Origin: Allium sativum
Taxonomy: Eukaryota > Streptophyta > Magnoliopsida > Asparagales > Amaryllidaceae
Assembly (NCBI GenBank): GCA_030737875.1
Contig: CM060910.1
Coordinates: forward strand, 249,272,427-249,336,426
Length of the DNA: 64,000 bases
Direction: 5' to 3'
The translations under genes were made by a program, and so were the position numbers. This document shows, piece by piece, positions 11,569-22,888 of this stretch. The number at the start of each line of letters is the position of its first letter. Within the stretch, counting starts at the first letter, position 1. The notes beneath the pieces are model-generated. The model was not told where the DNA came from. It made no database searches and worked only from the letters and a program-made list of their open reading frames with translations.

Positions 11569-13640
11569 GACATATGAATTAAAAGAATGTCATTAGTCAA
11601 AAATGCAGCATAAAAGTAAAGTTACATTTTTTAGTCAAAATGCTATATTAGAAAACAGAAATTACATTTATATGAAAATGTGACATTAGAGAAAGGAAAG
11701 ATTAGCGAAAAAAATTCATATTTTTGTCAAAATATGATTAGTGAAAAGACAAAATCACATTTTTGTTTATTTGAAAAGAATGAAGACAAAATCTCATTTT
11801 TGTTTACATTGAAAAGTTAATAAACAAAATCCTCATTTTGTTTACATTGAAAAGATAATAAACAAAATTCTCATTTTGTTTACATTGAAAAGTTAATAAA
11901 CAAAATTCTCATATTTGTTTACATTGAATAGAATCTGTTAAAATACACATTTTTATACATTGAATTGAATTTGTTAAAAATATACATTTTTATACATTGG
12001 ATATAATAATAAAAATTTTGGTCAAATTGTGATTAGTGAATAAAAATAACATTCTGGTTAGAACATGATTAATGAAACAAAAATAACACTTTTGTTAGAA
12101 TTAGATTTATGAGATAAAAATCACACTTTTATCAAAACTTGATTTTTGAAGTGAAATTATCATTTTTGTCGAAACAAGTTCATTGAAATAAAAATATGTT
12201 CTTTTATTTGCATTCATAAATGCAAATATACTTTGAAATTAAAAATTGTTCTTTTATTTGCATTCACTAATGCAAATATATATTGAAGATAAAAAAAATA
12301 GTTCCTTTATTTGCATTCACAGATGCAAATATGCATTAAAAATCAAGTTTGTTCTTTTGTTTGCATTACTCTATGCAAATATATATATTGAAAATAAAAC
12401 TTATTCTTTTATTTGCATTCTCAAATGCAAGTATACATTGAAATTTAAGTTTGTTCTTTCATTTACATTCACTAATGTAAATATGTATTAAAAACAAAAA
12501 TTATTCTTTTATTTGCAAATATAACATGACATAAAAGTCCATTTTTAATCTACATCTCACAATGTAAATACAACTTGAAAATAAAAAGTATATTTTTTTA
12601 TTTGTGTCCCACAACACAAACAAAACTAGAAAATAAGATATGCATTGAAAATAAAAGTATCCTTTTATTTACATTCTCTAAAACTAATTTACATTTAAAA
12701 AAAAAAAGGTTCTTTAAGTTGCATTTTCCAATGCGAATATACTTTGAAATAAAAATGTTCTTTTATTGGCCTCCTCCGTTGCAAATAAACGTTTAAATGA
12801 ATAAGTACATTTTTGTTTGCAATTTTAGATGCAAAAAAATATGATTTGAGAAGTTACATTTTTGTTTGCAGTTTTAGATGCAAACAAAAACATTAGAATG
12901 AATTTTATATTTTATTTTGTATTTTATATGAAATAAAAAGAACGGACCTAAAAGAACATTTTATTTGTCAATTTAGTTCAATAAAAAGAATTGAACAAAA
13001 CATTCATTTTTGGTCAATTTACAGTAGTTAAACCAAATTATTCATTTTTGTCATTTTACACTAGTTGAAACAAAACAAACACTTTTATAAATCTATACTA
13101 GTTGAAAGAAAAATATGATTTAAAGAGTTACATTTTTGTTTGAAATTTTAGATGCAAACAAATATTACATTTTTATTTTGTACTTTAATTAGAAATAGAA
13201 ATATACATTTTTGATTGTAAATTTAGTTGCAAACAATTAATATAGATAATATTTTTATTTGCATATTTGGTTGCAAATAAATATCGTTGCTAAAAGATTA
13301 TATTTTTATTTACATATTTAAAAGCAAATAAACACCATAGGAAAAAGATACATTTTGTTTACAACTTTAGATGTAAACAAAACATTAAAACTAAAAGTTA
13401 TATTTCGCATTCCTTGTTGCAAATAAAACTAGAAATAAAAAGTTACAATTTTTATTTACATTCCTCGATGTAAATAAACCTGAATTAAAAAGTTGAATCT
13501 TTATTTGCATTCTCTACTGCAAATAAAGCAGGAGATAGAAAGTTATATTTTATTTACATTCTCTATTGCAAATAAAACATGAAATCGAAAAGTACATTTT
13601 TATCTACACTTTAGTTGTTATAAAAATGATAAAATCAAAG
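11569..13640 (+). repeat. LARD-A hairpin array (5' LTR copy, main part)
   Basis: Tandem units of about 45-60 bp each carry a short AT-rich inverted repeat. Perfect examples: TAAACAAAAT/ATTTTGTTTA at 11821-11844 and 11859-11882; TATTTGCATT/AATGCAAATA at 12205-12228 and 12255-12278; ATTTACATT/AATGTAAAT at 12461-12482; TTTGTGT/ACACAAA at 12601-12620; a 12-bp stem at 12859-12890; an 11-bp stem at 13353-13382; 10-bp stems at 13254-13281, 13451-13478 and 13500-13527. Stem bases change in pairs between units. The array starts near 1160, before the S1 insertion. Confidence 0.85.
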
Positions 13641-13923
13641 AATTACATTTTTAATGTAATATAAAGATTTCATTTTTTTTTACAACATAAAAAGAATATC
13701 ATTTTTATGTAATATAAAGAGATTACATTTCATAGTAAGTGAGTTAACATTAGCATTCACATTTTTAATGTAAATAAATCAGTAGAAAAGGTTTACGGTT
13801 TTTGGTAAATTATGATAACATGAGAGCTTACATTTTTATTATATGAAATAATTCCTCATTATATATGTTTATGATGGTGAGATGTTACACTTCCATTTAC
13901 AAGTCACCCGACTTGTTTATGTG

Positions 13924-14037
13924 ATTGGGACGATAATTTTTAGACATCGCCGAAGTGCACAAATAATTTATTATTTGATTGCTGGATGAAACCCCACACG
14001 GGGGTTGGGATGATATATGATCTACACTAGTCCCAAT
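13924..14037 (+). other. Structured-looking 113-nt block, LARD-A copy
   Basis: ATTGGGAC (13924-13931) and GTCCCAAT (14030-14037) are perfectly complementary and enclose an inner AACCCC/GGGGTT hairpin. A similar block with the same outer stem is in LARD-B (17943-18055), and a diverged one is in LARD-F. The repeated layout suggests a folded RNA domain in the LTR transcript; the function is unknown. Confidence 0.5.
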
Positions 14038-14323
14038 ATTTAGTGTAGAATTCACTTGGGTTGTTAATTGGATGTTTGATAATTATTTATCATGCTTGTT
14101 GATTTCATGCAATATATGTTTGTTGATTGAGTCACATTCCAGTAAAGAATATTCTAGAAAAGAATATTTAAGTAAATATTTTTAGAAAAAGAATATATTT
14201 TAGCAAAACATATTCATTGATATGAACTAGTTATTAACTAGAATAAATCATTAAATTTAGATTTAATAAAGTTTTCCAATATGTTAATATTTAATTGAAG
14301 TTAAATTAAATAAAGTGGACTTA

Positions 14324-14834
14324 GGGTTTGTCGTGAATAGTGTCTTAAATAACACTGTTCTTAAACCCCGTATGAAAAGAATAAATCTTTTAATTAAGAT
14401 TATTAAAGTTGTCAATTATATTTAGTAATTGGGATAAGATGAAATGTGAGTTGGGTTTATTGTGAACTGTGTTTTTAAGGGACATTTGTTCTTTAACCCA
14501 ACTGACAGTGAAAAATATGATTTGGAATTTATAAATCTTTTATTAAGATTTAAATGGGAATTTTCCAAAAGTAAAGTTTTCCCATTAAATATATTAAATT
14601 GGAGTTGAATGGAATTCGAATTAATAATAACCGAGATAAGCTTCTGTAAAAGAAAACCGATACTAGCTATGGAATTTAAGAGGCTTTGTCGTTATTCCAT
14701 TTATATTATTGGTCGGATACAGAAATTCATTACGATTAGATATTAATTTGAGTTCCGTGAAGATTCCATATTTTATGGAAGATGATTTTGGTTTTATCGT
14801 GAACTATGTTTAAATGACATTAGTTCTTTAACCT
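14324..14834 (+). repeat. Three dispersed ~46-nt inverted repeats (LARD-A)
   Basis: Copies at 14324-14369, 14453-14499 and 14790-14834 each read roughly GGGTTT, TCGTGAA, a short stem, TTCTT, AACCC. Both the outer GGGTT/AACCC and the inner GAAYAGTGT/ACACTGTTC arms can pair. The same repeat occurs in LARD-B and LARD-F. Confidence 0.6.
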
Positions 14835-16683
14835 AGTTAAAGTAAAGATTAATTTCTTGAATTTAAATAATCATTGAATAATGATTTTTGGTATTTAATA
14901 TCAAATTGAAGTTTTAATAAATCTTTAAAAGAAAGATTTAAGAATAAATTTGAAGAATTTATCTTTGATAAGATAATGTGAATATTTTATTTAAAAGAAT
15001 ATTATGGATTGGAGTGTGGCGTTGGTTGTGTTTTATAGTACATGATTTTTAATTATAAAATACGTGAGCTATTCAAGAAGACTGGGTTTAACCCATTCCG
15101 AATAATTACTACAACGATGAAGAGTCGAAGATGAAGACGATGGTTGGCAGACCGATGACATTCACATCGAATGGATGTGTTGCTATAGAGACCCTTGATG
15201 GGAGTGGCTACCTTGAAGGGGCCTCAGTGGTGACCGTCCGGACTATTGTTGATTGTTCGGATTTGGTTTCCGCTCAGACCCAGAGCATAAGCTAGTAAAT
15301 GGATGCGTGTCTGACATTGGATTTCGTTCTATGTGAATTAAATTGATTTCTGCTAATGAATGTCCGTTTGATGGTGGAGGATTTATTCTCTACTTAACAC
15401 CCTGGTATATATTAATAGTGATCGATCAAATGGCGTGGATTGTCAATGTGGCACGCCAAGATGCAAATGATCAAGGCTTTTGTTGAAAAGCAGGGCCTTG
15501 TGGGATGATCAAAGTATAGCCTATTACGGCTTAGCGTTGTGTATATCGTGACTTCGCGAGCCTCACACCCCGGTATGAGTCAAAAAGGGGATATGGACTG
15601 CAGGGAGTGCACACGTTTCTTTCTAGCTAGGAGTGGTGTCAGTGCTTAAACTGGCTGACATTTTACTTATGTGGATGATGGATTTTGAGGCGCCTCGGAT
15701 TTTTATAGGCCGTTACTGGTCATATTATAGGTTCAAAGGAACCGGGAAGCGTGTGTTCAGGCATAACCAATCCACTGCCGATAGGCGGGGACCGGCCCTG
15801 AATGTATTAACCTGGAAATCCGAGCCAAATTAAAAAATTTTATTTTGGCAATTTCAGCGAATTTTGAATATTTAAAATGAATTATTTTAAATAATAACAA
15901 TGAGAAATTTATTTTGAATTGAATTCGAACGTATATATTTATTCGAATCGTCGTTAGAATATTTATTTATATATATAAAAGGAATAGGAAATGGCGCGGT
16001 AGTTCGATAATTCGATTTCAAAATTCAAATGAATGTACCGGGTTCAAAATAACCCGGATTTTAGTGAAACCAAAAATATTAGAATCTATTTGAGAATATC
16101 TTTCCAACGAATCCGAAAAATCGAAATTTCATAGCGGGAATCAAAAGATATGTCCAGTTGAAAATTCAGAATAGTCGTTATGGAATTCAGACCCTTAAAA
16201 AAGGAAATTTTGCAAACGACCTCGGATTTCGACGAAACCACTTTTGTTGGATCTACGATGTCAAATTATTGCTAGGTTTCAAATTTCATATTTTTTTGAA
16301 TCAATATGTGAGCGTGGCAAAGGAAAACGCGTTTGACCAATTTAAGTTGATTTTAATCGACTGGAAAATGGCCATTTTTCAAACGGTCTCAGAATTTGAC
16401 GAAACTAGTTTTTTTAGGACCGTATCGTCGATACGAAGCTAAAAAATATTTTTCGGGAATTTTTCTGGTTAGTATGTAACCTCGGTAAATTGAAATGCAC
16501 GTTCAAATTTAATATATAGAGTTATATGTTGATTTTGACGAAAACTAATCGAAACGGCCGAACTGGCTTACGATACATATCCCGTTGTGTTCGGAATGGG
16601 GGTAATTAGCTGGGGACGACAGTCGTTGGGTTTTGTTTGGGGTTAGGATAGAAATTCAACCTAAAGGGAAAATAAAATAATAA

Positions 16684-16716
16684 TATAAATATTTAAATAA
16701 AAGTTTTAAACCCTAA
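16684..16716 (+). promoter_or_regulatory. LARD-B promoter: TATA box plus telo-box (5' LTR copy)
   Basis: TATAAATA at 16684-16691 is followed by AAACCCTAA at 16708-16716, the same order as in LARD-A. It sits about 880 bp into the LTR. Confidence 0.6.
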
Positions 16717-16748
16717 AATCTAAATCACAACATCAGCCGCCCCTTTTC

Positions 16749-17220
16749 TTGAGAAAACCCGTAGCCACTTACCCTCTTCCCCACGTCGCCCTTCCACCTA
16801 GTCGCCCTCCTCCCTGGGTCGCGCCTCCGGCCATCCGCCATCGCCTGGCCGCCATCAACGTCGATCCGCCCCCCTCTCTCTACTATCCCTCCTCTTCGAA
16901 ACCGTGTGGCAAAACCCCCCCTCTGGCCAAAACCGCCGCCGCCTCAGCCCACCACGCATCACCTGCCACCTCCCCAGCCACCCGCGCACCCCCTACCATT
17001 CGCCACCACCACACAGCCCCCCTTCCTCAGTCCTATCACACAGAGAACCTCCACCCCCTCTGAATCAAATTTTCTTCCCTTCGACAACGAGCTCCGACCA
17101 CTATTACTCTGCCTACACCTCCTCATCGCACCATGGAAGCCTGATTCGAGCGACACCATTCGAGGAAGACGATGGACACGGCAACTCCGACCCCTTCTCT
17201 CCCGAAGTAGTGAGTTTTAA
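16749..17220 (+). other. GC-rich leader block in the LARD-B LTR (5' copy)
   Basis: A sharply GC-rich, C-biased island sits just downstream of the promoter in otherwise AT-rich DNA. Three frames are partly open and Pro/Ser-rich. The frame open across the whole block in the other LTR is broken here by a frameshift, and no frame starts with a convincing ATG. It ends with GTGAGT, a good 5' splice-site match. It could be leader RNA or a captured host exon; I recognise no protein family. Confidence 0.45.
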
Positions 17221-17289
17221 TTACTTCTATTTTGTCCCATGTAATTAATTCAGTTAATTTCGTGATTAAACAGTGTTTATAACAATAAA

Positions 17290-17570
17290 AATAACGGTTG
17301 TAAAGTTATTATTTTGTTTAAAAATATGATTTTTATATAGTGGAGATAATAAATATACGATTTTTATATTATATAGATAGTAAAAATTTGATCTTTATAT
17401 ATGTAGCGAAATAAAAATCTGATTTTTATTATATATGTGTTGAGATAAAAATGTGATTTTTATAGCGATGAAATAAAATTCGATCTTAATATACGAAGTA
17501 GAAATAAATATATGATTTTTATTTATTGAAATGAAGTAATAAAAATATAATTTTTATTATGAAAAGTGGG
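17290..17570 (+). repeat. LARD-B hairpin array (5' LTR copy)
   Basis: Irregular units of about 40-55 bp carry AT-rich inverted repeats, for example AATAAAAATC/GATTTTTATT at 17410-17430 and ATAAAAAT/ATTTTTAT near 17443-17461. It lies right after the GC-rich leader, the same position as in LARD-A, but with different stem sequence. The matching array in the 3' LTR is about 37620-37905. Confidence 0.7.
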
Positions 17571-17942
17571 ACAAAGACTGCATTGGAATTTCAGTCAAAT
17601 CCAGACGGTTCAGCAGTTCAAAAGCAAAGCACGGCGGAGTGGAACCCTCTGTGAGAACTTCTCACTTTTAATTTAATTTTTCTAGTTTAAAATATATACT
17701 ATGATGCAGACGGTGTTTAGTAGCACCCGACACCCGTCGTCCACAGACCATGGACAGATTGTATGCTTGTTTGTTTGATTTTGATGTGTAGTTGATTGTG
17801 TGATGTGATGTGAAATGAAATACAATATTTATATAGTTAAAAATATTTTATAGTTGAAAATATAATTTTTAACATGAATGTGAATAAATAAATATAAACA
17901 AATAGGACGATTTGTTTATATACACACATTTGACTGATATTG

Positions 17943-18055
17943 ATTGGGACAATAAATTTTACACATCGCCCAACTGCACAAATAAAATCTGTGTTTGATT
18001 GTTTGAAAGCCCCACACGGGTATTGGGATGATATATGACATACACTAGTCCCAAT
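17943..18055 (+). other. Structured-looking 113-nt block, LARD-B copy
   Basis: ATTGGGAC (17943-17950) pairs perfectly with GTCCCAAT (18048-18055). Inside are CCCAA/TTGGG and CCCC/GGG arms. It is similar to the LARD-A block at 13924-14037. The LARD-B 3' LTR lost it by deletion. Confidence 0.5.
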
Positions 18056-19257
18056 AATTAGCTGTATGTCGATCGATTGATGGACAGACTGTTATGAGCA
18101 TTAAATATTTATATTTGATGCTTATACAGTGTAGAATGCACTTTGGATGATGGTTGACTATTCATCGTTGTTGTTGTATACATGTGTTGTAGAAAATCCA
18201 TATAATAAACATTATACGGAAACTGATTGGGCCTCATTCCAGTTTTGAAAAAGAAATATTTGAATAGAAATATTTGGAGAAGAAATATTTGAAATAGAAT
18301 ATTTGAAAATAGAAATATATGAAGCCGTGTTGATTAGATTGACGTCGTTTTGACGTGAACGATATTTATATCGATTTTATTCATTTTATAATGAATATCG
18401 AAAGTGATTTCAAAATTTGATATTTCGAATAGAGATGAATTCGAATTGAAATTGAATAGAAATGAATTCGAACTGAAATTGAATAGAAATGAATTCGAAT
18501 TGAAATTGAATTGAATAGAAAACGAACTCAATTTGAATTGAAATAAATTTGAAATGAATTTAAAACGAATTTATATTGAAAAATTAAATCTTGATTTGAA
18601 TTTGAAAATGAAGTTGAAATCGTTTCGAAAACGAATTTAAAACGATTTATAAAATACGTTTTAAAAGCAAATCGATGAAGTATATTATATATATATAATA
18701 TATAATATAATGGCCTGAATAGAACGCGCTGCGGTAGTTCGTGAATTTCGGCCATTGACTTAGAATGGATATTGCGGGAGATCCGACCGTCGGATTCTCC
18801 TAAAACTGGAACCGTTTGGTTCGTATCGAAAAGAGATTTCTAACGAATATTAGAAATCTAACGGTTGGATTTGGAATTATGTCCAAATCAAATTTGGAAA
18901 AGGTCGCTGTAAGTGCAGTTCGATGGCCGTTGATGGAAATCGACTGTACGGGCCTTGATAAAATTATTAAAAATAGTAATAATTTATGTAAAATCATAAG
19001 AAATGATTTGGGAAGAATTGGGATGAAAAACTCCATATTTGAAAAGATGAAAATAGATTTTTATCAAAATGAACTAGTTTTGAACTAGAATGATACCTCT
19101 ATTTATTTTTAAAATAAATAATTTGAATTTGAAAAGGGTTTTAAAAGTAACCAGAATTTCCAATAATTGAATTGGAATGGATTTGAATCGAAATTGTCTT
19201 TGGAATATTTCGATGTTGGATTTCGTGATTATACAGATGTTGTTATGGAAATTTGAA

Positions 19258-19260
<3 letters not shown>

Positions 19261-19309
<49 letters not shown>
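19261..19309. repeat. (TA)n microsatellite, about 24 units
   Basis: An uninterrupted TA run. At the equivalent place LARD-F has only about five TA units (near 60869), so this is a local expansion in the LARD-B LTR. Confidence 0.95.
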
Positions 19310-19311
<2 letters not shown>

Positions 19312-19411
19312 TTATTTCCAATACGATATCTGTTGGTCGTAGAATTTGATATTGAATATAAGCCGATATATTTTCTATTCAGAGCCTTGTACTTAATATC
19401 AAATGTGATTT

Positions 19412-19867
19412 GGGTTTGTCGTGAATAGTGTCTTCATTAACACTGTTCTTAAGCCCAGTTGAGAAAAGATTAAATCTTTTTATTTAGATTTAATGAAGTG
19501 TACCAATTAAATAATATTTAATTGGAATTGAATAGGTATTGATTTTTAGGTTTATCGTGAACAGTGTTTTAAATAACACTTGTTCTTTAACTCGATAATT
19601 AATGGAATTTGATTTTGGGTTGTCGTGAATGGTATCTTCAATAATACTGTTCTTAGACCCAACGGAGTTAAGAAAATCAGAAACTAATTGGAGATTAGTT
19701 AAGTTGAATGGTTTCTGAGGTATTGATCTGATGTTGGTTTCGGCCTTCGGGGTTAATGCTTAGGGAATTGCTCACTTGCTAATTTATGGTTAGGGACTAA
19801 TTGAAACGTGATGTGATTTTGGGGTTTATCGTGAATTGTGTTTTAAATGACACTGATTCTTTAACCC
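19412..19867 (+). repeat. Four dispersed ~46-nt inverted repeats (LARD-B)
   Basis: Copies at 19412-19456, 19548-19593, 19617-19660 and 19821-19867 follow the GGGTTT...TCGTGAA...TTCTT...AACCC pattern seen in LARD-A and LARD-F. Between and after them, a separate ~110-bp repeat containing TTTCGGCCTTCGGGG recurs at about 19680-19800, 20225-20345 and 34330-34455. Confidence 0.6.
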
Positions 19868-21447
19868 AGTCAAAGATTAAAACTAAGTGGAGTTTTAATG
19901 AATCTTTAATTAGATTGAAATGACAGAGAATGGAGTATCACCAGTTTTGCTCCAGGCGATAGTTAAATCTTTAGTTAGATTTGAACGTGAAATGGTAATT
20001 GAATTTACCGATAACACCGTGGTGTTAGACATGAGGTATGACCAGTTTTACTTCATGGGATGAATAGGTTGGGATTGGGAAATAAAATAAATGATTACTT
20101 CGGTGTGGTTCGCTAATCCCGACTAGTTTGAATTGATATTCAAAAGAAGATTAAAGAATAAATTTAAAAGAATTTATCTTTGATAAAATTAATGGGAACC
20201 TTTCCCTAAGAATGTGAAATTTAGAAACTAACTGTGGGTTAGCTAAGAAGGACGGTTTCCCGGGTATTGATCTGATGTTGGTTTCGGCCTTCGGGGTTAA
20301 TATTTGGGGAATTATTCTCTTGCTAATTTACGGTTAGTGACTGATGAATTGTGTAATGACCCGCATTGGCAGAGGTATTATAATTAATTTATTTAATTAT
20401 TGAAATTGTTGTTTAGAGAATTTAATGGTCATGGAATTTAATAATGGTGAATATTTAATTAAAATAATAAATTAAATAATATATTTAATTCTGAAATAAT
20501 CAGAATTTGGCTGAAATGACGATATGGTGTGAACCGGATCATCTGTGATATTTAATTCAGCTTGGAATCGAATTTGAATAACAAATATATTTAATCGTCG
20601 ACAGTTGAACGCATGGTTTATAATATAATTATAAACGAGCTCGAAATGGCGTTGCAGTTCGTAAATTGGCGATTCGAACTTCAACCGAATGTACATGATT
20701 CGTTTTAAGCCGGATTTCTGTGAAACAAGAAACGTGTGGAGCTGGTGGAATATATCTTTCTAATGGAAGAGAAAAATCAGGATTTCATCGTGTAGATTTT
20801 GACATATGTCCAAATCAAATTTTAGAAAAGTCGCTTTGGAATTCCTTTATAATTTATAAAGGAATTATTTATATTTTAAAAAGGAATTTCAATATAAATC
20901 GAATATCGGGTTGACTCAGATTGAAATATCGAGTTAGAAATTCATATAGGAATATTCTAGAGCTGTATGGTATTCCGCTGTGAATGTAGACGATAATATT
21001 TATTTTTAAATATTTAATTTAATTTAATTATATTTAAATATATTTATATATTTAAATGGGTCGTTCAGATCTATAAAAATAAGCTACTTTTGCAAACGAA
21101 GTCGGAATTCGATGAAACTACTTTTGTCGGATCCGCAATGTCAAATAGTTGTTAGATATCCAGTTTCGTGATTTTTAGAGTCACTGTGTAGCCGTACGCA
21201 TTTTTAGAGTGTGAAACAGTCGATAAATTGACCTTTAAAATTACGCTGTGTGAGTATACGAAGTCAGAATTCGACGAAACCAGTTTTGTTGGGACCGTAA
21301 GGTCGAACCGTAGCTGCATGTTCAGTTTCGTTATTTTTGGGTATCATGTGTGATCACATGGATTTTTAGAGAGCAAAAATGAATATAGAAATGAGAATAT
21401 ACCGGGAATATTCCATTCTACAAAATATCTAAAATATCTAAACATCC

Positions 21448-21455
21448 TATAAATA
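21448..21455 (+). promoter_or_regulatory. LARD-C promoter TATA box (5' LTR copy)
   Basis: TATAAATA, about 1.1 kb into the LTR, conserved at 29210-29217 in the 3' LTR. A weaker telo-box-like CCTAAACCTAA follows about 20 bp downstream. Confidence 0.6.
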
Positions 21456-22533
21456 CCTCAAACTAAAATTCCTAAACCTAATTTCATTTGGTTGGTCAAA
21501 CAAAACCCGCCATTGGTTTTGTTTCTTCCAGGAAATAATCTCGATCAAAATAAAATCCATAAGAACTCAAATAAAATTCTTAAAATCCCAAAACCCATCC
21601 CTTTGAATCCCTCGTACAATTTCCTTCAAGACCATATCAGTTTTGTATAATCTGATCCCTTTCCTGAAGGTCCAAACGCAAGCAACATCACCTAGGGCTT
21701 GGTTTTTGGGGCGACTGAAAGAGAATTAGCTTGATCGAATTCTGTTTTTGAGGTCAGCAGAAAAATCCGTAGTTTTTGTGAAAACCTAGGAGGACTCGGT
21801 GAAAATATTAGACGATCCCTGTACGACAGCGAGCGTGACATGTTGGGATCGAGTGGAGCAAGAGTGGAGTAGGTCTGAAGAGAAATCGATGGAGAGATGA
21901 GTGGTGATTTTTATTCGCTTTGTAATGAAAGATAGGAGGAGCGAGGATGGAATTTGTGAGCTGAAATGGTGTGGTTTGTTTACTGGAGTTCATCGTTTTG
22001 ATTGAGGAAGAAGGGTGGAAACTGGGCCGTGGAAACTTAAAAGGTGGTTGGGCCGGAGATATATGGGGTGAGGCCCATTCAAATTTAATTAAAGTTTTGT
22101 TTAAATTTAAAACAGTGTATAAACTTCTAAATGCTGTAACTATGTCATACGATGTCAGAATTTCAAACCGTCAGATCCATTGGGATCGTATGGACGAGAG
22201 CTTCACAATGAAGCTGACTGGAAGTGGATTGGGGCTCGTATGAATTTATGGCGAAATAAACTGTTTGATTCAAATCAAACAACAGTTTATCGTTCTTTAA
22301 CGATGAACTGCAAATGTGAGTAAATCTCACTAACTGAACAGTTTATAATTTCATGTTGTATTTTTAGAACTATTAGAAATTGTCTGATTTACTGTGTGTT
22401 GACTGATTGATTGAATTGCTAGTCAGTTATTTGAATTTCTATATTGATTCTGTTTAACAGAATATATCATATTGAAATGAAAGTGATGTTATATTATATT
22501 GTTTAACATCTGTGGATGCAGGGAGACAGGTTG

Positions 22534-22555
22534 GAGGAATCCGACTGGATTCCTC
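22534..22555 (+). other. Perfect 9-bp hairpin in the LARD-C LTR
   Basis: GAGGAATCC, loop GACT, GGATTCCTC. It follows GATGCAG, as does a GTCCA/TGGAC hairpin in LARD-B (near 17739-17755). The place in the LTR is kept while the stem sequence is not. The hairpin recurs in the 3' LTR near 30297-30318. Confidence 0.5.
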
Positions 22556-22888
22556 AACATTTATTTACTGTTTTCATATATTGTGATATATGATGTGATC
22601 TATATCTGTTATGTATTATGTGTGTTAGAATGATGTTGATCATTGTTATTCGATATGTTAAATATCATAAAAGACCCTGGGATGTAAAAAGAATTATTTC
22701 AATGTATATTGAAATAAAGGGATTTTATAAAATCTACAGATTTTTTAAAAGGAAATATTTCTAAAGTAAATAAAAGGGAAAAATGTTTTTAAAACGAATA
22801 AAGTTTTATAAAAGGGAAATCATTTGTAAAGTGAAGAACTATCACTAAAAGTAAATCTTTATCAATGAATAGTTTAATTGAGTTAAAA

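Larger units (their letters stand above)
11569..15802 (+). repeat. LARD-A 5' LTR, second segment
   Basis: This continues the LTR after S1 and aligns with 43961-48259. It holds most of the hairpin array, the structured block (13924-14037) and three dispersed inverted repeats (14324-14834). It ends with CTGAA, the left target duplication of LARD-B. Confidence 0.9.
15803..20351 (+). repeat. LARD-B 5' LTR, first segment
   Basis: Starts TGTATTAACCTGG (the 3' LTR has TGTAATAACCCGG). It holds paired CGACGAAAC motifs (near 16228 and 16398), the promoter (16684-16716), a GC-rich leader (16749-17220), a hairpin array (about 17290-17570), the structured block (17943-18055), a TA microsatellite and four inverted repeats (19412-19867). 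It ends at the LARD-C insertion. Confidence 0.92.

Noticed and set aside
16749..17248. Proline-rich open frames in the LARD-B leader (also 37085-37585)
   Set aside because: Several overlapping frames are open because the block is GC-rich with few stops. The longest starts at TTG, is broken in the other LTR copy, and matches no family I know. Kept only as a leader block.
19177..19428. 83-codon frame with Ile-Tyr repeats
   Set aside because: It is the translated TA microsatellite.
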